DNA from: Streptomyces sp. Je 1-369
GTDB lineage: Bacteria; Actinomycetota; Actinomycetes; Streptomycetales; Streptomycetaceae
Direction: 5' to 3'
NCBI RefSeq assembly: GCF_026810505.1
Contig: NZ_CP101750.1
Location: forward strand, 4,833,924 to 4,897,923
DNA length: 64,000 nt
A program made the translations under genes and the position numbers. Shown here one piece after another: positions 40,166 through 47,993 of this stretch (positions are counted from its first letter, which is position 1; each line of letters opens with the position of its first letter). The notes under the pieces are model-generated. The model searched no databases and had not been told where the DNA came from. It worked only from the letters and a program-made list of their open reading frames with translations.

Positions 40166-41353
40166 GATTCGGTGATCGACAGAGCGTTCGCGGCGGCGCT
40201 GTACGGCGACGGTGACGACGGTCTGGACACCGGCGCGTCCCTCCTCGCGGCCGCCCCCGACACGGACGCCGACCTGCGCCGACGCGGCGAGGAGTACCTG
40301 CACCGGGCCTGGCGGCACGGCTGGCAGCCCGCCGACGTGGTCCGCCTGGTCCGCCGCGACCTGGACGACCCGCACGTACGTCTCACCGCGGACCTCATCC
40401 GCACGGAGACCGCCCGCTACGCCCACCTGCCGCCCCGCTGGCCCGCCCAGCTCGCCGACCTCGGGCCGGACGGAGAGTCCGCCCGCGACCGGGACAAGGG
40501 CCGGGACCGCTTCACCCGCGCCACCGTGCACCTCCAGCTGTACCGGCTTCTCCTGCGCCTCCCCCCGATCGAACCGGTGGGCCCGCCGCCCGGCGACAGC
40601 GTCCCGGGGCCGGTCCACGGCGAGCCGCGCACGCTCACCCGTATCCGCGCGCTGCTCGCCAAGGCGGAGGCGACCGGCTATCCGGAGGAGGCGGAGGCGC
40701 TCACCGCCAAGGCGCAGGAGCTGATGGCGCGGCACTCGCTCGACGAGGCGCTGCTCGCCGCCCGCACCCACGCGAAGGACGTCCCGGCCGCGTGCCGGAT
40801 CGGCGTGGACGCGCCGTACGAGACGGCGAAGGCGATCCTGCTCGACGCCGTGGCCGCCGCGAACCACTGCCGGGCGGTGTGGAACGAGGCGTACGGCTTC
40901 TCGACCGTCGTCGGTTTCGAAGCCGACCTGGAGTCGGTCGAACTCCTCCACACCTCCCTCCTCGTGCAGGGCACCGCCGCGATGGCCAAGGCGGAGGCGG
41001 GCCAGCGTGCCGCGGGCCGCAAGCGCACGAAAACGTTCCGGCAGTCCTTCCTGATGGCGTACGCGCACCGCATCGGCGGCCGGCTGGCGGAGGCGGGCGA
41101 GCACGCGGTGCGGGAGGCGGCGACCGGGGCGGCGACCGGGGCGGCGGGGGAGTCGCGGGACGTGTCGGCGCTGCTTCCCGTCCTGGCGGCACGCGACGTC
41201 GCCGTCACGGACCACGCGGAGCGGATGTTCCCGGAGACGTCCACGACGCGGGTACGGGGAGTGACGGACGCCGAGGGCTGGCATCACGGCACGGCAGCCG
41301 CCGACCGCGCGCACGTCACCCCGCGCGACCGGGGCCCGGCACTCCCCACCTGA
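40163..41353 (+). CDS. DUF2786 protein
   Basis: 396 aa. The DUF2786 block is at about 155-195 (ALLAKAEATGYPEEAEALTAKAQELMARHSLDEALL), preceded by an Asp/Arg/His-rich helical N-terminal region typical of the actinobacterial branch (AWRHGWQPADVVRLVRRDLDD), and followed by a compact domain to about 290 (NHCRAVWNEAYGFSTVVGFEADLESVELLHTSLL). No enzymatic motif or membrane segment. Members of the family are found in phages as well as bacteria; function unknown. It appears to be transcribed from its own start-codon-adjacent promoter. Confidence 0.82.
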   Translation: MDSVIDRAFAAALYGDGDDGLDTGASLLAAAPDTDADLRRRGEEYLHRAWRHGWQPADVVRLVRRDLDDPHVRLTADLIRTETARYAHLPPRWPAQLADLGPDGESARDRDKGRDRFTRATVHLQLYRLLLRLPPIEPVGPPPGDSVPGPVHGEPRTLTRIRALLAKAEATGYPEEAEALTAKAQELMARHSLDEALLAARTHAKDVPAACRIGVDAPYETAKAILLDAVAAANHCRAVWNEAYGFSTVVGFEADLESVELLHTSLLVQGTAAMAKAEAGQRAAGRKRTKTFRQSFLMAYAHRIGGRLAEAGEHAVREAATGAATGAAGESRDVSALLPVLAARDVAVTDHAERMFPETSTTRVRGVTDAEGWHHGTAAADRAHVTPRDRGPALPT

Positions 41354-41440
41354 CTCCACCCCCCTGAACCCACCCCCTCTGAATCCACTCCCGGCGCTCG
41401 CGCCGTGAGGCAGGCGCCTCACGCTGCCCGATATGCCCCG

Positions 41441-41455
41441 TATCATCACAGAGTG
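41441..41455 (+). promoter_or_regulatory. Putative leaderless promoter -10 of the FUSC gene
   Basis: TATCAT at 41441-41446, 6 nt before GTG 41453, with no ribosome binding site. Confidence 0.45.
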
Positions 41456-43840
41456 ACCTGGCTCCGCGCGCTGAAAGAGACAGCTCGCGCGGGCCTGACC
41501 GTCGAGCGCAAACGTCTGGAACCCCTCGTCGCCCTGCGCGGCGCCGCCGGCCTCGCCGTCGTCATCGGCCTCAGCCTGACGCTGTTCGGGCCCGCGGTGG
41601 CGGCGAGCTCCGCGTTCGGCGCGTTCCAGGCGGCCATCGCCACGTTTCAGCGCAGCTGGCGGCCCCGTCCGGAGCTGGCCCTGGCCTCCGGCACGAGCCT
41701 CGCCGTCTCCACCTTCCTCGGTTACCTCACCGGCTCCCACCTGCTCCTCTTCCTCGCCCTGCTCTGCCTGTGGACGTTCCTCGCGGGCCTGAGCTGGGCG
41801 GCGGGCCCCACGGTCGGCATCATCGCGTCGTCCAACGTGGCGATCATGCTGGTGACGGTCACGATCCCGACGTCGGTCGCCGCGGCGGCGGGGCACGCGG
41901 CGATGATGATCGTGGGCGGCTGTGTGCAGGCGGCGCTGGTGATCCTCTTTCCGGTACGCCGATGGGGCGCCCACAGGGATGCGCTGGCGGACGCGTTGGC
42001 GGCCGAGGCGGACTACGCGCGCCGGCTCCGCCACGATCCGGTGGCCGCGTTCGACCCCGAGCCCCTGATGGCGGCGCGCGACGCGGCGACGATCACCGCG
42101 CGCCAGGCCCGCACGCGCCCCGCCGAGCTGCACGGGGCGCGGGGCGTCGCCGAACGGATCCGCCCGGTCCTCGCCTCCCTCGCGGACCCGGCGGTGGGCG
42201 TCCCCGCGGAGGGCAAGGAGCGGGACCGGGTGCGGGAACTCCTGGGGGCGGCGGGCGCGGTCCTGGACGCGGCGGCGCGGGCGATCCGGCACGGGGACCC
42301 GGTCAAGATCCCCCCGGAGGCGCAGGCCGCGCTGCGGACGCCGGACACGGGGGCGATCCTCACGGGCCCGGCGTACCGCGCGGCGACCCGCCTGGGCGCG
42401 CTCCTGAAGGACGTCCTGGAAACAGCAGGCAACACGAACAGCCCCACCACGGAGCCGCCCTCGACGGAGCCGACCTCGACTGAGCCGAACTCGACTGAGC
42501 CAGCCCCGTCGAAGTCAGCCCCGTCGGGGCCAGCCCCGGAGGCGTCCGCTCCGGCGGAGACGGCCATGGCGGAGCCCACCTCGCCGGGTCCGGCCTCAAC
42601 GGAGGCCATTCCAGCGGCGCCCAACCCAACACCGCCAGCCCCAGCGTCGCCTGCCTCGCGTGGTCAAGCCTCAACGGAGCCCACGCCAGCGGCACCCACC
42701 CCCACACCCCCCACCCCCCTCCTCCGCCCCACCCTCTTCGCGCTGGTGCCCGCCGCGGTGCGGGCCGTTCGGGGGGAGTTGCGGCATGAGTCGCCGGTCA
42801 CCCGGCACGCCATCCGTGTCACCGCCGTGGCCGCCGCGGGGTATTTGTTCGGGCACTTGCTGCCTCTGGGGCACGGTTACTGGGCCCCCATGGCCTCGGT
42901 CATGGTGATGCGGCCCGACTTCTCCCAGACGTACTCCCGCGCGGTCGCCCGTTTCGGCGGCACCCTCGTCGGCGTCGCCCTCGCCACGGGGCTCGTCCAG
43001 CTGGCCCACCCCGGCACGGGGCTCTCCGCCGCGCTCGCCGTGCTCTGCGCCGGGATGATGTACCTGCTGATGCGTACCGGCCAGGTCGCGGCGCAGGCCT
43101 GCGTGGCCGCGTACGTCGTCTTCCTGCTCGGCATGGGTGGCCAGCAGTGGACGCAGACCGTCCCGGAGCGCGTCGTCCTGACCCTGCTCGGCGGCGTCCT
43201 CGCGATGATCGCGTACGCGCTCTACCCCGCCTGGGAGACCCCCCGCCTCCGTACCCGCCTCGCCGACTGGCTGGTCGCCGACGGCCGGTACGCCGCCGCC
43301 GTCGTCGACCGCTACGCCCACCCCGCGGGCAAGGCCTGCCCCGACGTCCGCGAAGCCCTGCTCGCCGCCCGTGACGCCCGCGTCGCCTGGCAGGAAGCCG
43401 TCGACCGGGCCAAGAACGAGCCGGTACGCCACCGCGGCCTCTCCCGCGCCGCGGCCGCCGACGCCGAGGAAGTACTCGCCCAACTGGGCCGCGTCGCCAT
43501 GCTGATGGAGGCCCATCTGCCGGAGCGCGGCGACACCCCCGTCCCCGCGGCAGCCCGCCTCGCCGAGGCACTGCGCAAGTCGACGGAACAGGGCGCGAAG
43601 GCGCTGCGCGAACGCCGGGTGCCCAAGTGGGAGGCGGTCCGCACCGCACTGGAGGAGTGGGACGGCGAGGGTGTCCCCGACCGCGTGGTCCGCCGGGGCG
43701 CGGGCCTGCTCCTGGAGACCCTCGACGAACTGTCCGACGCCCTGGACACCACACCCCCGCCGATGCTGGTCGACGGCACGGCCACGAAGCGCCCGGACGC
43801 CGACGGGCCGCGGAACCCGGAGGGTCCCGCGGCCCGCTGA
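41453..43840 (+). CDS. FUSC-family membrane protein (aromatic acid exporter-like)
   Basis: 795 aa from GTG 41453. N-terminal bundle of about six membrane helices (residues 20-165), a cytosolic helical part, a 110-residue Pro/Ser/Thr/Glu linker built from near-repeats (STEPTSTEPNSTEPAPSK), then a second bundle (VAAAGYLFGHLLPLGHGYWAPMASVMVMRPDFSQTYSRAVARFGGTLVGV, about 465-610) carrying the FUSC signature, and a C-terminal cytosolic helical domain. Related proteins export hydroxylated aromatic acids and other small toxic compounds. Probably housekeeping stress export rather than part of either cluster. Confidence 0.87.
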   Translation: MTWLRALKETARAGLTVERKRLEPLVALRGAAGLAVVIGLSLTLFGPAVAASSAFGAFQAAIATFQRSWRPRPELALASGTSLAVSTFLGYLTGSHLLLFLALLCLWTFLAGLSWAAGPTVGIIASSNVAIMLVTVTIPTSVAAAAGHAAMMIVGGCVQAALVILFPVRRWGAHRDALADALAAEADYARRLRHDPVAAFDPEPLMAARDAATITARQARTRPAELHGARGVAERIRPVLASLADPAVGVPAEGKERDRVRELLGAAGAVLDAAARAIRHGDPVKIPPEAQAALRTPDTGAILTGPAYRAATRLGALLKDVLETAGNTNSPTTEPPSTEPTSTEPNSTEPAPSKSAPSGPAPEASAPAETAMAEPTSPGPASTEAIPAAPNPTPPAPASPASRGQASTEPTPAAPTPTPPTPLLRPTLFALVPAAVRAVRGELRHESPVTRHAIRVTAVAAAGYLFGHLLPLGHGYWAPMASVMVMRPDFSQTYSRAVARFGGTLVGVALATGLVQLAHPGTGLSAALAVLCAGMMYLLMRTGQVAAQACVAAYVVFLLGMGGQQWTQTVPERVVLTLLGGVLAMIAYALYPAWETPRLRTRLADWLVADGRYAAAVVDRYAHPAGKACPDVREALLAARDARVAWQEAVDRAKNEPVRHRGLSRAAAADAEEVLAQLGRVAMLMEAHLPERGDTPVPAAARLAEALRKSTEQGAKALRERRVPKWEAVRTALEEWDGEGVPDRVVRRGAGLLLETLDELSDALDTTPPPMLVDGTATKRPDADGPRNPEGPAAR

Positions 43841-43886
43841 AGGCCCTGCGTCAGGAGGGCGCGTAACCCATACCGACCCCGCAGGA

Positions 43887-44480
43887 CTACGGCATCCCCG
43901 CCGTCGGCAGACCCTCAGGCAGCTTGCCGCCCTCCGTCTTCAGGAACTCGTCCGTGCCCGCGCCTTCCCAGGCGACCTTCATCGACTTGCCGTTCACGGA
44001 CTCGACACGTCCCGCCGTACGGTCCCCGTTGCCCTTCGGGCACTTGAGGGTGAGCGTCTGCGAGCCCGCCCCGCCGTCCGCGGTGCCGTTGCACAGCACG
44101 TCCTCGCCGAGGAGCGTCACGGTCTTCCCGGTGACCGCCAGGACGAGCGGCTTCCCGCCGGACGTGGCAATCCACGAACCTTCCAGGCTTCCGCCCTCGG
44201 AACCCGAGCCACCGGACCCGGCCGAGCCGTCGGTCGAGCCGTCGGTCGAGCCGCCGGACGAGCTGCCGGACGAGCTGCCGTTCTTCTTGCCACCGCCGCC
44301 ACCGGTACCACCACCCCCGCCCCCATCCCCGCCCCCACCACTCCCGCACCCGCTCAGCACCAGCGCGGCCGCAAGCCCCGCCACCGCCGTACCGGGAACC
44401 CGGAGAACTCGGAGAACTCGGAGAACCCGGGGAACTCGGGGAATCCGGAGAACCTGGACACTACGGACGTACGTACGCAC
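43887..44480 (-). CDS. Secreted lipoprotein with Gly/Ser-rich linker
   Basis: 197 aa from GTG 44480, GGGGGAG five bases upstream. The signal sequence is odd: about 29 residues of alternating Arg-Val-Leu/Pro triplets (VPRVLRVLRVLRVP) before the hydrophobic core GTAVAGLAAALVLSGC with the lipobox. The mature protein begins with about 50 Gly/Ser/Lys/Thr residues, then a compact domain of about 95 residues (GSWIATSGGKPLVLAVTGKTVTLLG, two Cys in VLCNGTADGG and LTLKCPKGNG that may form a disulfide). Cell-surface protein of unknown function. It lies downstream of, and in the same direction as, the S14/L28 operon. Confidence 0.82.
   Translation of the reverse strand: MRTYVRSVQVLRIPRVPRVLRVLRVLRVPGTAVAGLAAALVLSGCGSGGGGDGGGGGGTGGGGGKKNGSSSGSSSGGSTDGSTDGSAGSGGSGSEGGSLEGSWIATSGGKPLVLAVTGKTVTLLGEDVLCNGTADGGAGSQTLTLKCPKGNGDRTAGRVESVNGKSMKVAWEGAGTDEFLKTEGGKLPEGLPTAGMP
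44397..44453. repeat. 9-bp tandem repeat encoding the signal peptide n-region
   Basis: On the plus strand, repeated GAGAACTCG/GAGAACCCG units, in frame with the minus-strand lipoprotein gene, encode R-V-L or R-V-P triplets. Confidence 0.85.
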
Positions 44481-44551
44481 TTGAACTCCCCCTGGCCGAG
44501 GCCGCGTTGTGCCGGGCGGTCACGACCGGTCCGGCCGAATCGCGCGCCAAG

Positions 44552-44857
44552 CTACCAGGACGACTTGCGCACCCCGGGGAGGAATCCGGCGTGCGCTTGC
44601 TCACGCAGCTTCACCCTCGACAGCCCGAACGCCCCGACGTATCCGCGCGGGCGCCCGTCGACGCTGTCCCGGTTCCGTACCCGCGTCGCACTCGCGTCCC
44701 GCGGCTGGCGCGCCAACTCCGCCCGCGCCGAACGCCGTTCCGCGTCACCCGTTCCCGGCTTCCGGATGATCTCCTTCAGCTCCGCACGCCGCGCGGCGTA
44801 CCGCGCGACGATCGCGCGCCGCTGCTCGTTCTTCGCGATCTTGCTCTTCTTGGCCAT
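44552..44857 (-). CDS. rpsN: 30S ribosomal protein S14, zinc-free paralogue
   Basis: 101 aa ([20 protein letters not shown] ...RKSSW). The longer S14 type without the C-x2-C zinc ribbon; it contains no cysteine. Such C-minus forms replace zinc-binding S14 when zinc is scarce and free the metal. The ATG at 44857 shares one base with the L28 stop (TGATG), so translation is coupled to rpmB. Corresponds in order to SCO3430 (from memory). Confidence 0.96.
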   Translation of the reverse strand: MAKKSKIAKNEQRRAIVARYAARRAELKEIIRKPGTGDAERRSARAELARQPRDASATRVRNRDSVDGRPRGYVGAFGLSRVKLREQAHAGFLPGVRKSSW

Positions 44858-45093
44858 CAGATCCTCACCCCGCGCGCACGGATCCTGGCGACGGCGGCCT
44901 CGACTCCGATGCGGTCGACGGTCTTGATCCCCTTCGTGCTGAGCCGCAGCCGCACGTACCGGCCCTCGCTCGGCAGCCAGTACCGCTTGCGCTGGACGTT
45001 GGGGTCGAAGCGGCGGGACGTACGCCGATGGGAGTGGGAGATGTTGTTGCCGAAGCGGGGTTCCGCTCCGGTCAGCTGGCAGTGGGCGGACAA
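44857..45093 (-). CDS. rpmB: 50S ribosomal protein L28, zinc-starvation paralogue
   Basis: 78 aa from TTG 45093 ([24 protein letters not shown]...), with GAGAGG nine bases upstream. It retains one Cys (SAHC) but lacks the four-Cys zinc site of the other L28 type. The same frame stays open upstream through the 21-bp repeats to an ATG at 45204 inside the Zur-box region, which leaves open an N-terminally extended form. First gene of the divergent left-hand zinc operon with rpsN. Confidence 0.93.
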   Translation of the reverse strand: MSAHCQLTGAEPRFGNNISHSHRRTSRRFDPNVQRKRYWLPSEGRYVRLRLSTKGIKTVDRIGVEAAVARIRARGVRI

Positions 45094-45133
45094 GGTGACG
45101 CACCTCTCGGTCGGGTCGGGTCGTGACGTCGGA

Positions 45134-45196
45134 CAGGACCCCGTTTTGGGGTCGCAGGACCCCGTTGTGGAGTCACAGGATCCCCTGTTGAAAACG
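45134..45196. repeat. 21-bp tandem repeat upstream of rpmB
   Basis: Units start at 45134, 45155 and 45176 with exact 21-bp period: CAGGACCCCGTT-T-TGGGGTCG, CAGGACCCCGTTGTGGAGTC(A), and a diverged CAGGATCCCCTGTTG. They lie between the Zur box and the L28 start; on the minus strand they are in frame with rpmB and encode a 7-residue unit containing Gly-Ser-Cys-Asp. Confidence 0.9.
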
Positions 45197-45224
45197 AGAG
45201 TCATTTTCATATACTAGCCCCATG
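45188..45224 (+). promoter_or_regulatory. Zur-controlled promoter of the L33-L31 operon, leaderless
   Basis: -35 TTGAAA (45188-45193), 16-bp spacer, -10 TATACT (45210-45215), then 6 nt to the ATG at 45222, which should be the first transcribed base. The palindrome TGAAAA-N9-TTTTCA (45189-45209) fills the spacer, the right place for a repressor. Sequence and context (four zinc-free ribosomal proteins) identify it as a Zur box. A mirror-image -10 TAGTAT (45216-45211) faces rpmB. Confidence 0.85.
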
Positions 45225-45386
45225 GCACGCAATGAACTCCGCCCCGTCGTCAAGCTCCGCTCGACGGCAGGGACCGGCTACACGTACGTCACCCGTAAGA
45301 ACCGGCGGAACGACCCAGACCGCCTCACCATCCGCAAGTACGACCCCATGGCCCGCCGCCACCTCGACTTCCGAGAGGAGCGCTGA
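45222..45386 (+). CDS. rpmG: 50S ribosomal protein L33, zinc-free paralogue
   Basis: 54 aa, [20 protein letters not shown] to HLDFREER, with no cysteine, so the zinc ribbon is absent. Too short for many ORF callers, but the match to L33 is complete. The ATG is probably leaderless. Five bases before rpmE, with the ribosome binding site of rpmE (GAGAGGAG) inside its last codons. Confidence 0.96.
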   Translation: MARNELRPVVKLRSTAGTGYTYVTRKNRRNDPDRLTIRKYDPMARRHLDFREER

Positions 45387-45391
45387 CCGTC

Positions 45392-45655
45392 ATGCGCAAG
45401 GACATCCACCCCCCGTACGGCCCCGTCGTCTTCCGCGACAAGGCCGCCGGATTCGCCTTCCTCACCCGCTCTACGGCGGCGGGCAGCGAGACCGCCACCG
45501 GCGGCAGGACGATCGAGTGGGAGGACGGCCGTACCTACCCCGTCATCGACGTCGAGGTCTCGTCCGCCAGCCACCCCTTCTACACGGGCACGTCCCGCGT
45601 GCTGGACACGGCGGGCCGCGTCGAGCGCTTCGAGCGCCGGTTCGGCAAGAGCTGA
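45392..45655 (+). CDS. rpmE2: 50S ribosomal protein L31 type B
   Basis: 87 aa, [28 protein letters not shown]... Type B L31 lacks the CxxC and the other zinc ligands of type A; no Cys is present. In zinc starvation it displaces zinc-bearing L31 from ribosomes. Its stop overlaps the next start by one base. Confidence 0.96.
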   Translation: MRKDIHPPYGPVVFRDKAAGFAFLTRSTAAGSETATGGRTIEWEDGRTYPVIDVEVSSASHPFYTGTSRVLDTAGRVERFERRFGKS

Positions 45656-46821
45656 TGGCGCCCACGGACCCGCCGCGCCGCATGGACGTCGTGATCGTCG
45701 GCGGTCTGCACGCGGTCGCCCGCAAGGCGGCCGTCGACGAACTCCTCGCCACCGTCCCGGACAGCGTGGCCCTCCATCACGACCTGTCGACCGCGGTGGG
45801 CGGCACCGTCGTCCGCACGGTGCGCGACACCACCGGCGTGCTCTCCACCGGCGACGCGCCCCTGGTCAACGACTGCGCGTGCTGTGCGCTCCGCGAGGAC
45901 CTGATGCCCGAGCTCGACCGCCTCGCGGACGCGGGCCTCACCCGGCTCGCGGTCGTCGAGCTGTGGGACTCGGTCGAGCCCAAGGCGATGGCCGAGGTCG
46001 TCGCCGCGCACGCCGGTGACGCCCTCGTCCTCAGCGGTGTCGTCACCGCCGTCGACCCGGCGCTGCTCCTGCCCTGCCTCAGCAACGGCGACGACCTCAT
46101 GGACGCCGGACTCGCCGCCGCCCCGAACGATCAGCGCACCGTCGCCGACACCTGGGCGCGACAGCTGGAGTACGCACCGGTGCTCGCCGTGGCGGACGGC
46201 GACGACACCGGACCCGCCGACGACGAGGACCGGGCGCTGCTGGCCCAGCTCCACCCGACGGCACACCAGGTGCCGGTCGGGCGGGGCGAGCTGGCCGCGG
46301 CCGCGCTCGCCGGGTTCGATGTCGAGTCCGCCGCCGCGGCGCAGCACCCCGCCTGCGCGCTGCTGCCGGCCGAGGCCGACGCGTGCGGAGTCGCGACCTT
46401 CGTATGGCGCAGGGAACGGCCGTTCCACCCGGAGCGGCTGTACGACGCCCTGGAGGACCTGACCTGCGCCGCCGCCCGCAGCCGGGGCCGGTTCTGGCTG
46501 GCCGACCACCCGGACACGCTGCTCGGGTGGGACGCGGCGGGCGGCGCGCTCTGCGTCGAGAGCGCCGGGCCGTGGCTGGCCTCGCTGCCGGACGCCGCGT
46601 GGGAGATGGTCCCGCCGGTGCGGCGCGCGGCCGCCGCCCTCGACTGGCACCCGGAGCACGGCGACCGCTGCAACCACCTGGTGTTCACCTCGCCGGGCCT
46701 GGACCGCGACGGACTCGAAGAGGTCCTGGAGTCCTGCCTGCTGACGGACGAGGAGTACGCCGCCGGGCGCGACGCCTGGAAACACCTGCCCCCCGCCTTC
46801 GACACTCTCCTGGAGGTCTGA
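45655..46821 (+). CDS. COG0523/CobW-family protein with degenerate P-loop, zinc-starvation operon
   Basis: 388 aa from ATG 45655, which overlaps the L31 stop by one base. Family features: the metal-binding motif CxCC (NDCACCALREDL, Cys74, 76 and 77) and a CobW C-terminal domain (FHPERLYDALEDLTCAAARSRGRFWLADHP, then GDRCNHLVFTSPGLDRDGLEEVLESCLLTDEEY). The P-loop, normally GxxGxGKTT, reads GGLHAVARKAAVDE (residues 16-29): the glycine and Ser/Thr are lost and Lys follows Arg. COG0523 GTPases insert zinc into client proteins; this one may have lost GTP hydrolysis. Its place between L31 and S18 supports a zinc role. Confidence 0.88.
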   Translation: MAPTDPPRRMDVVIVGGLHAVARKAAVDELLATVPDSVALHHDLSTAVGGTVVRTVRDTTGVLSTGDAPLVNDCACCALREDLMPELDRLADAGLTRLAVVELWDSVEPKAMAEVVAAHAGDALVLSGVVTAVDPALLLPCLSNGDDLMDAGLAAAPNDQRTVADTWARQLEYAPVLAVADGDDTGPADDEDRALLAQLHPTAHQVPVGRGELAAAALAGFDVESAAAAQHPACALLPAEADACGVATFVWRRERPFHPERLYDALEDLTCAAARSRGRFWLADHPDTLLGWDAAGGALCVESAGPWLASLPDAAWEMVPPVRRAAAALDWHPEHGDRCNHLVFTSPGLDRDGLEEVLESCLLTDEEYAAGRDAWKHLPPAFDTLLEV

Positions 46822-46824
46822 CCC

Positions 46825-47070
46825 TTGTCCCCGCGCAAGTCCGCCGCCCGCCCGCTCAAGCCGAAGCCCAACCCTCTGGACGCCGCCGGCGTCACGTACA
46901 TCGACTACAAGGACACCGATCTGCTCCGGAGGTTCCTCTCGGACCGCGGCAAGATCCGCAGCCGTCGCGTCACGCGCGTGTCGGCGCGGCAGCAGCGGCG
47001 CATCGCCGCGGCGATCAAGAACGCCCGCGAGATGGCGCTGCTGCCGTACGGAGCGGGAGGGAACAGATAG
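46825..47070 (+). CDS. rpsR: 30S ribosomal protein S18, zinc-free paralogue
   Basis: 81 aa from TTG 46825, 3 bp after the previous stop. Conserved S18 core [44 protein letters not shown]; no cysteine. Last gene of the Zur-controlled right-hand operon L33-L31-COG0523-S18. Confidence 0.95.
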   Translation: MSPRKSAARPLKPKPNPLDAAGVTYIDYKDTDLLRRFLSDRGKIRSRRVTRVSARQQRRIAAAIKNAREMALLPYGAGGNR

Positions 47071-47141
47071 GGCGCGGTTTGCGTCTCTTCCCAGGACGAG
47101 GTGCCGAGAGGGCTTTCAACGCTGTAATCAAGGGAACACCC

Positions 47142-47172
47142 CGCGTGCACGTGCATCTGCCCATGCATCCGC
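47142..47172 (+). promoter_or_regulatory. 31-bp shared element, copy A, upstream of DUF397 gene
   Basis: Begins CGCGTGCACGTGCATCTGCC and continues C-ATGCATCCGC. Copy B (48107-48137, opposite strand) differs at two of 31 positions. Internally it is a 6-bp phased array: GTGCAC, GTGCAT, CTGCCC, ATGCAT, CCGCAT. It lies 83 bp before the DUF397 start. Confidence 0.8.
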
Positions 47173-47254
47173 ATGTGAACACAGCTATGATCCGGGACAG
47201 TTGACCACTGCATCTAGAGCCACTCACGGCACCGCACCACCCGGGGAGCGACCT

Positions 47255-47494
47255 GTGCACCACGCGTTTAACGGCATGGCGGCCACGGAGCTTCACGGCG
47301 TCGTCTGGCAGAAGAGCAGGCACAGTAACTCGCAGGGCTCGTGCGTGGAGTTCGCGAAACTGCCGGGCGGCGACGTCGCCGTGCGCAACTCGCGGTTCCC
47401 GGACGGCCCGGCGCTCGTCTACACGCGCGCCGAGATCGAGGCGATGCTGCTGGGGATGAAGGACGGGGAGTTCGACCACCTGATAGGCGGTTGA
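47255..47494 (+). CDS. DUF397 small regulatory protein
   Basis: 79 aa from GTG 47255 with GGGGAG six bases upstream. DUF397 signature: VVWQKSRHSNSQGSCVEFAKLPGGDVAVRNSRFPDGPALVYTRAEIEAML. Streptomycetes encode many such proteins next to XRE regulators and HATPase anti-sigma-like proteins (the WhiJ/BldB-type systems), where the small protein modulates DNA binding of its cognate XRE partner. The XRE gene lies 0.8 kb downstream, and both promoters share the 31-bp element. It ends 10 bp from the convergent ATPase gene. Confidence 0.9.
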   Translation: MHHAFNGMAATELHGVVWQKSRHSNSQGSCVEFAKLPGGDVAVRNSRFPDGPALVYTRAEIEAMLLGMKDGEFDHLIGG

Positions 47495-47504
47495 CCCACC
47501 CCCC

Positions 47505-47993
47505 TCAGCGCAGGCTGAACAGTGCCCAGACCACCTTGCCGCGCAGCGCGCCCGCGAGCGGGTGCCAGCCCCAGCTGTCGCTGAACGAGTCCACGAGGAA
47601 CAGGCCCCGCCCGGACTCCGAGGAGAAGTCGTCGTCCGTGTCGCGCGCGACCGGACTCTCGTCGCTGGGGTCGCGCACCGCGCACACGAGCCGCGTCGCC
47701 CAGTGCATCAGGTGCAGCCGCACCGGCGGTTCCTGGGGATCGCGCGGGGTGTCGGCGGGCAGTGCGTGGCGCAGCGCGTTGGTGACGAGTTCGGAGACGA
47801 CCAGCGCGATGTCGTCGAACCGCTCGTCGAGGTCCCACTGGCCCAGCGTCTTACGGGTGAACTGCCGGGCGCTGCCCACTGCTTCGTAGCGGGCGGGGAG
47901 GGCGACGGACGCCGCGTCCGAGACGGCGGAGGGGTCGATCGGAGGTAGCCCCTGCCTTAACGGCTCGAGCATGGTCGATCCATTCGTCCCCAT
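47505..47993 (-). CDS. HATPase-domain anti-sigma/regulatory kinase
   Basis: 162 aa from ATG 47993 with GGGGAG ten bases upstream; a second ATG at 47972 is possible. Intact N-box LVVSELVTNALRHAL and G-box SGRGLFLVDSFSDSWGWHPL. Unlike the anti-sigma protein beside bldG, the key Asn is present. These stand-alone RsbW-like proteins sit in the same arrays as DUF397 and XRE genes. Divergent from the XRE gene; copy B of the 31-bp element lies 114 bp upstream on its own strand. Confidence 0.9.
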   Translation of the reverse strand: MGTNGSTMLEPLRQGLPPIDPSAVSDAASVALPARYEAVGSARQFTRKTLGQWDLDERFDDIALVVSELVTNALRHALPADTPRDPQEPPVRLHLMHWATRLVCAVRDPSDESPVARDTDDDFSSESGRGLFLVDSFSDSWGWHPLAGALRGKVVWALFSLR

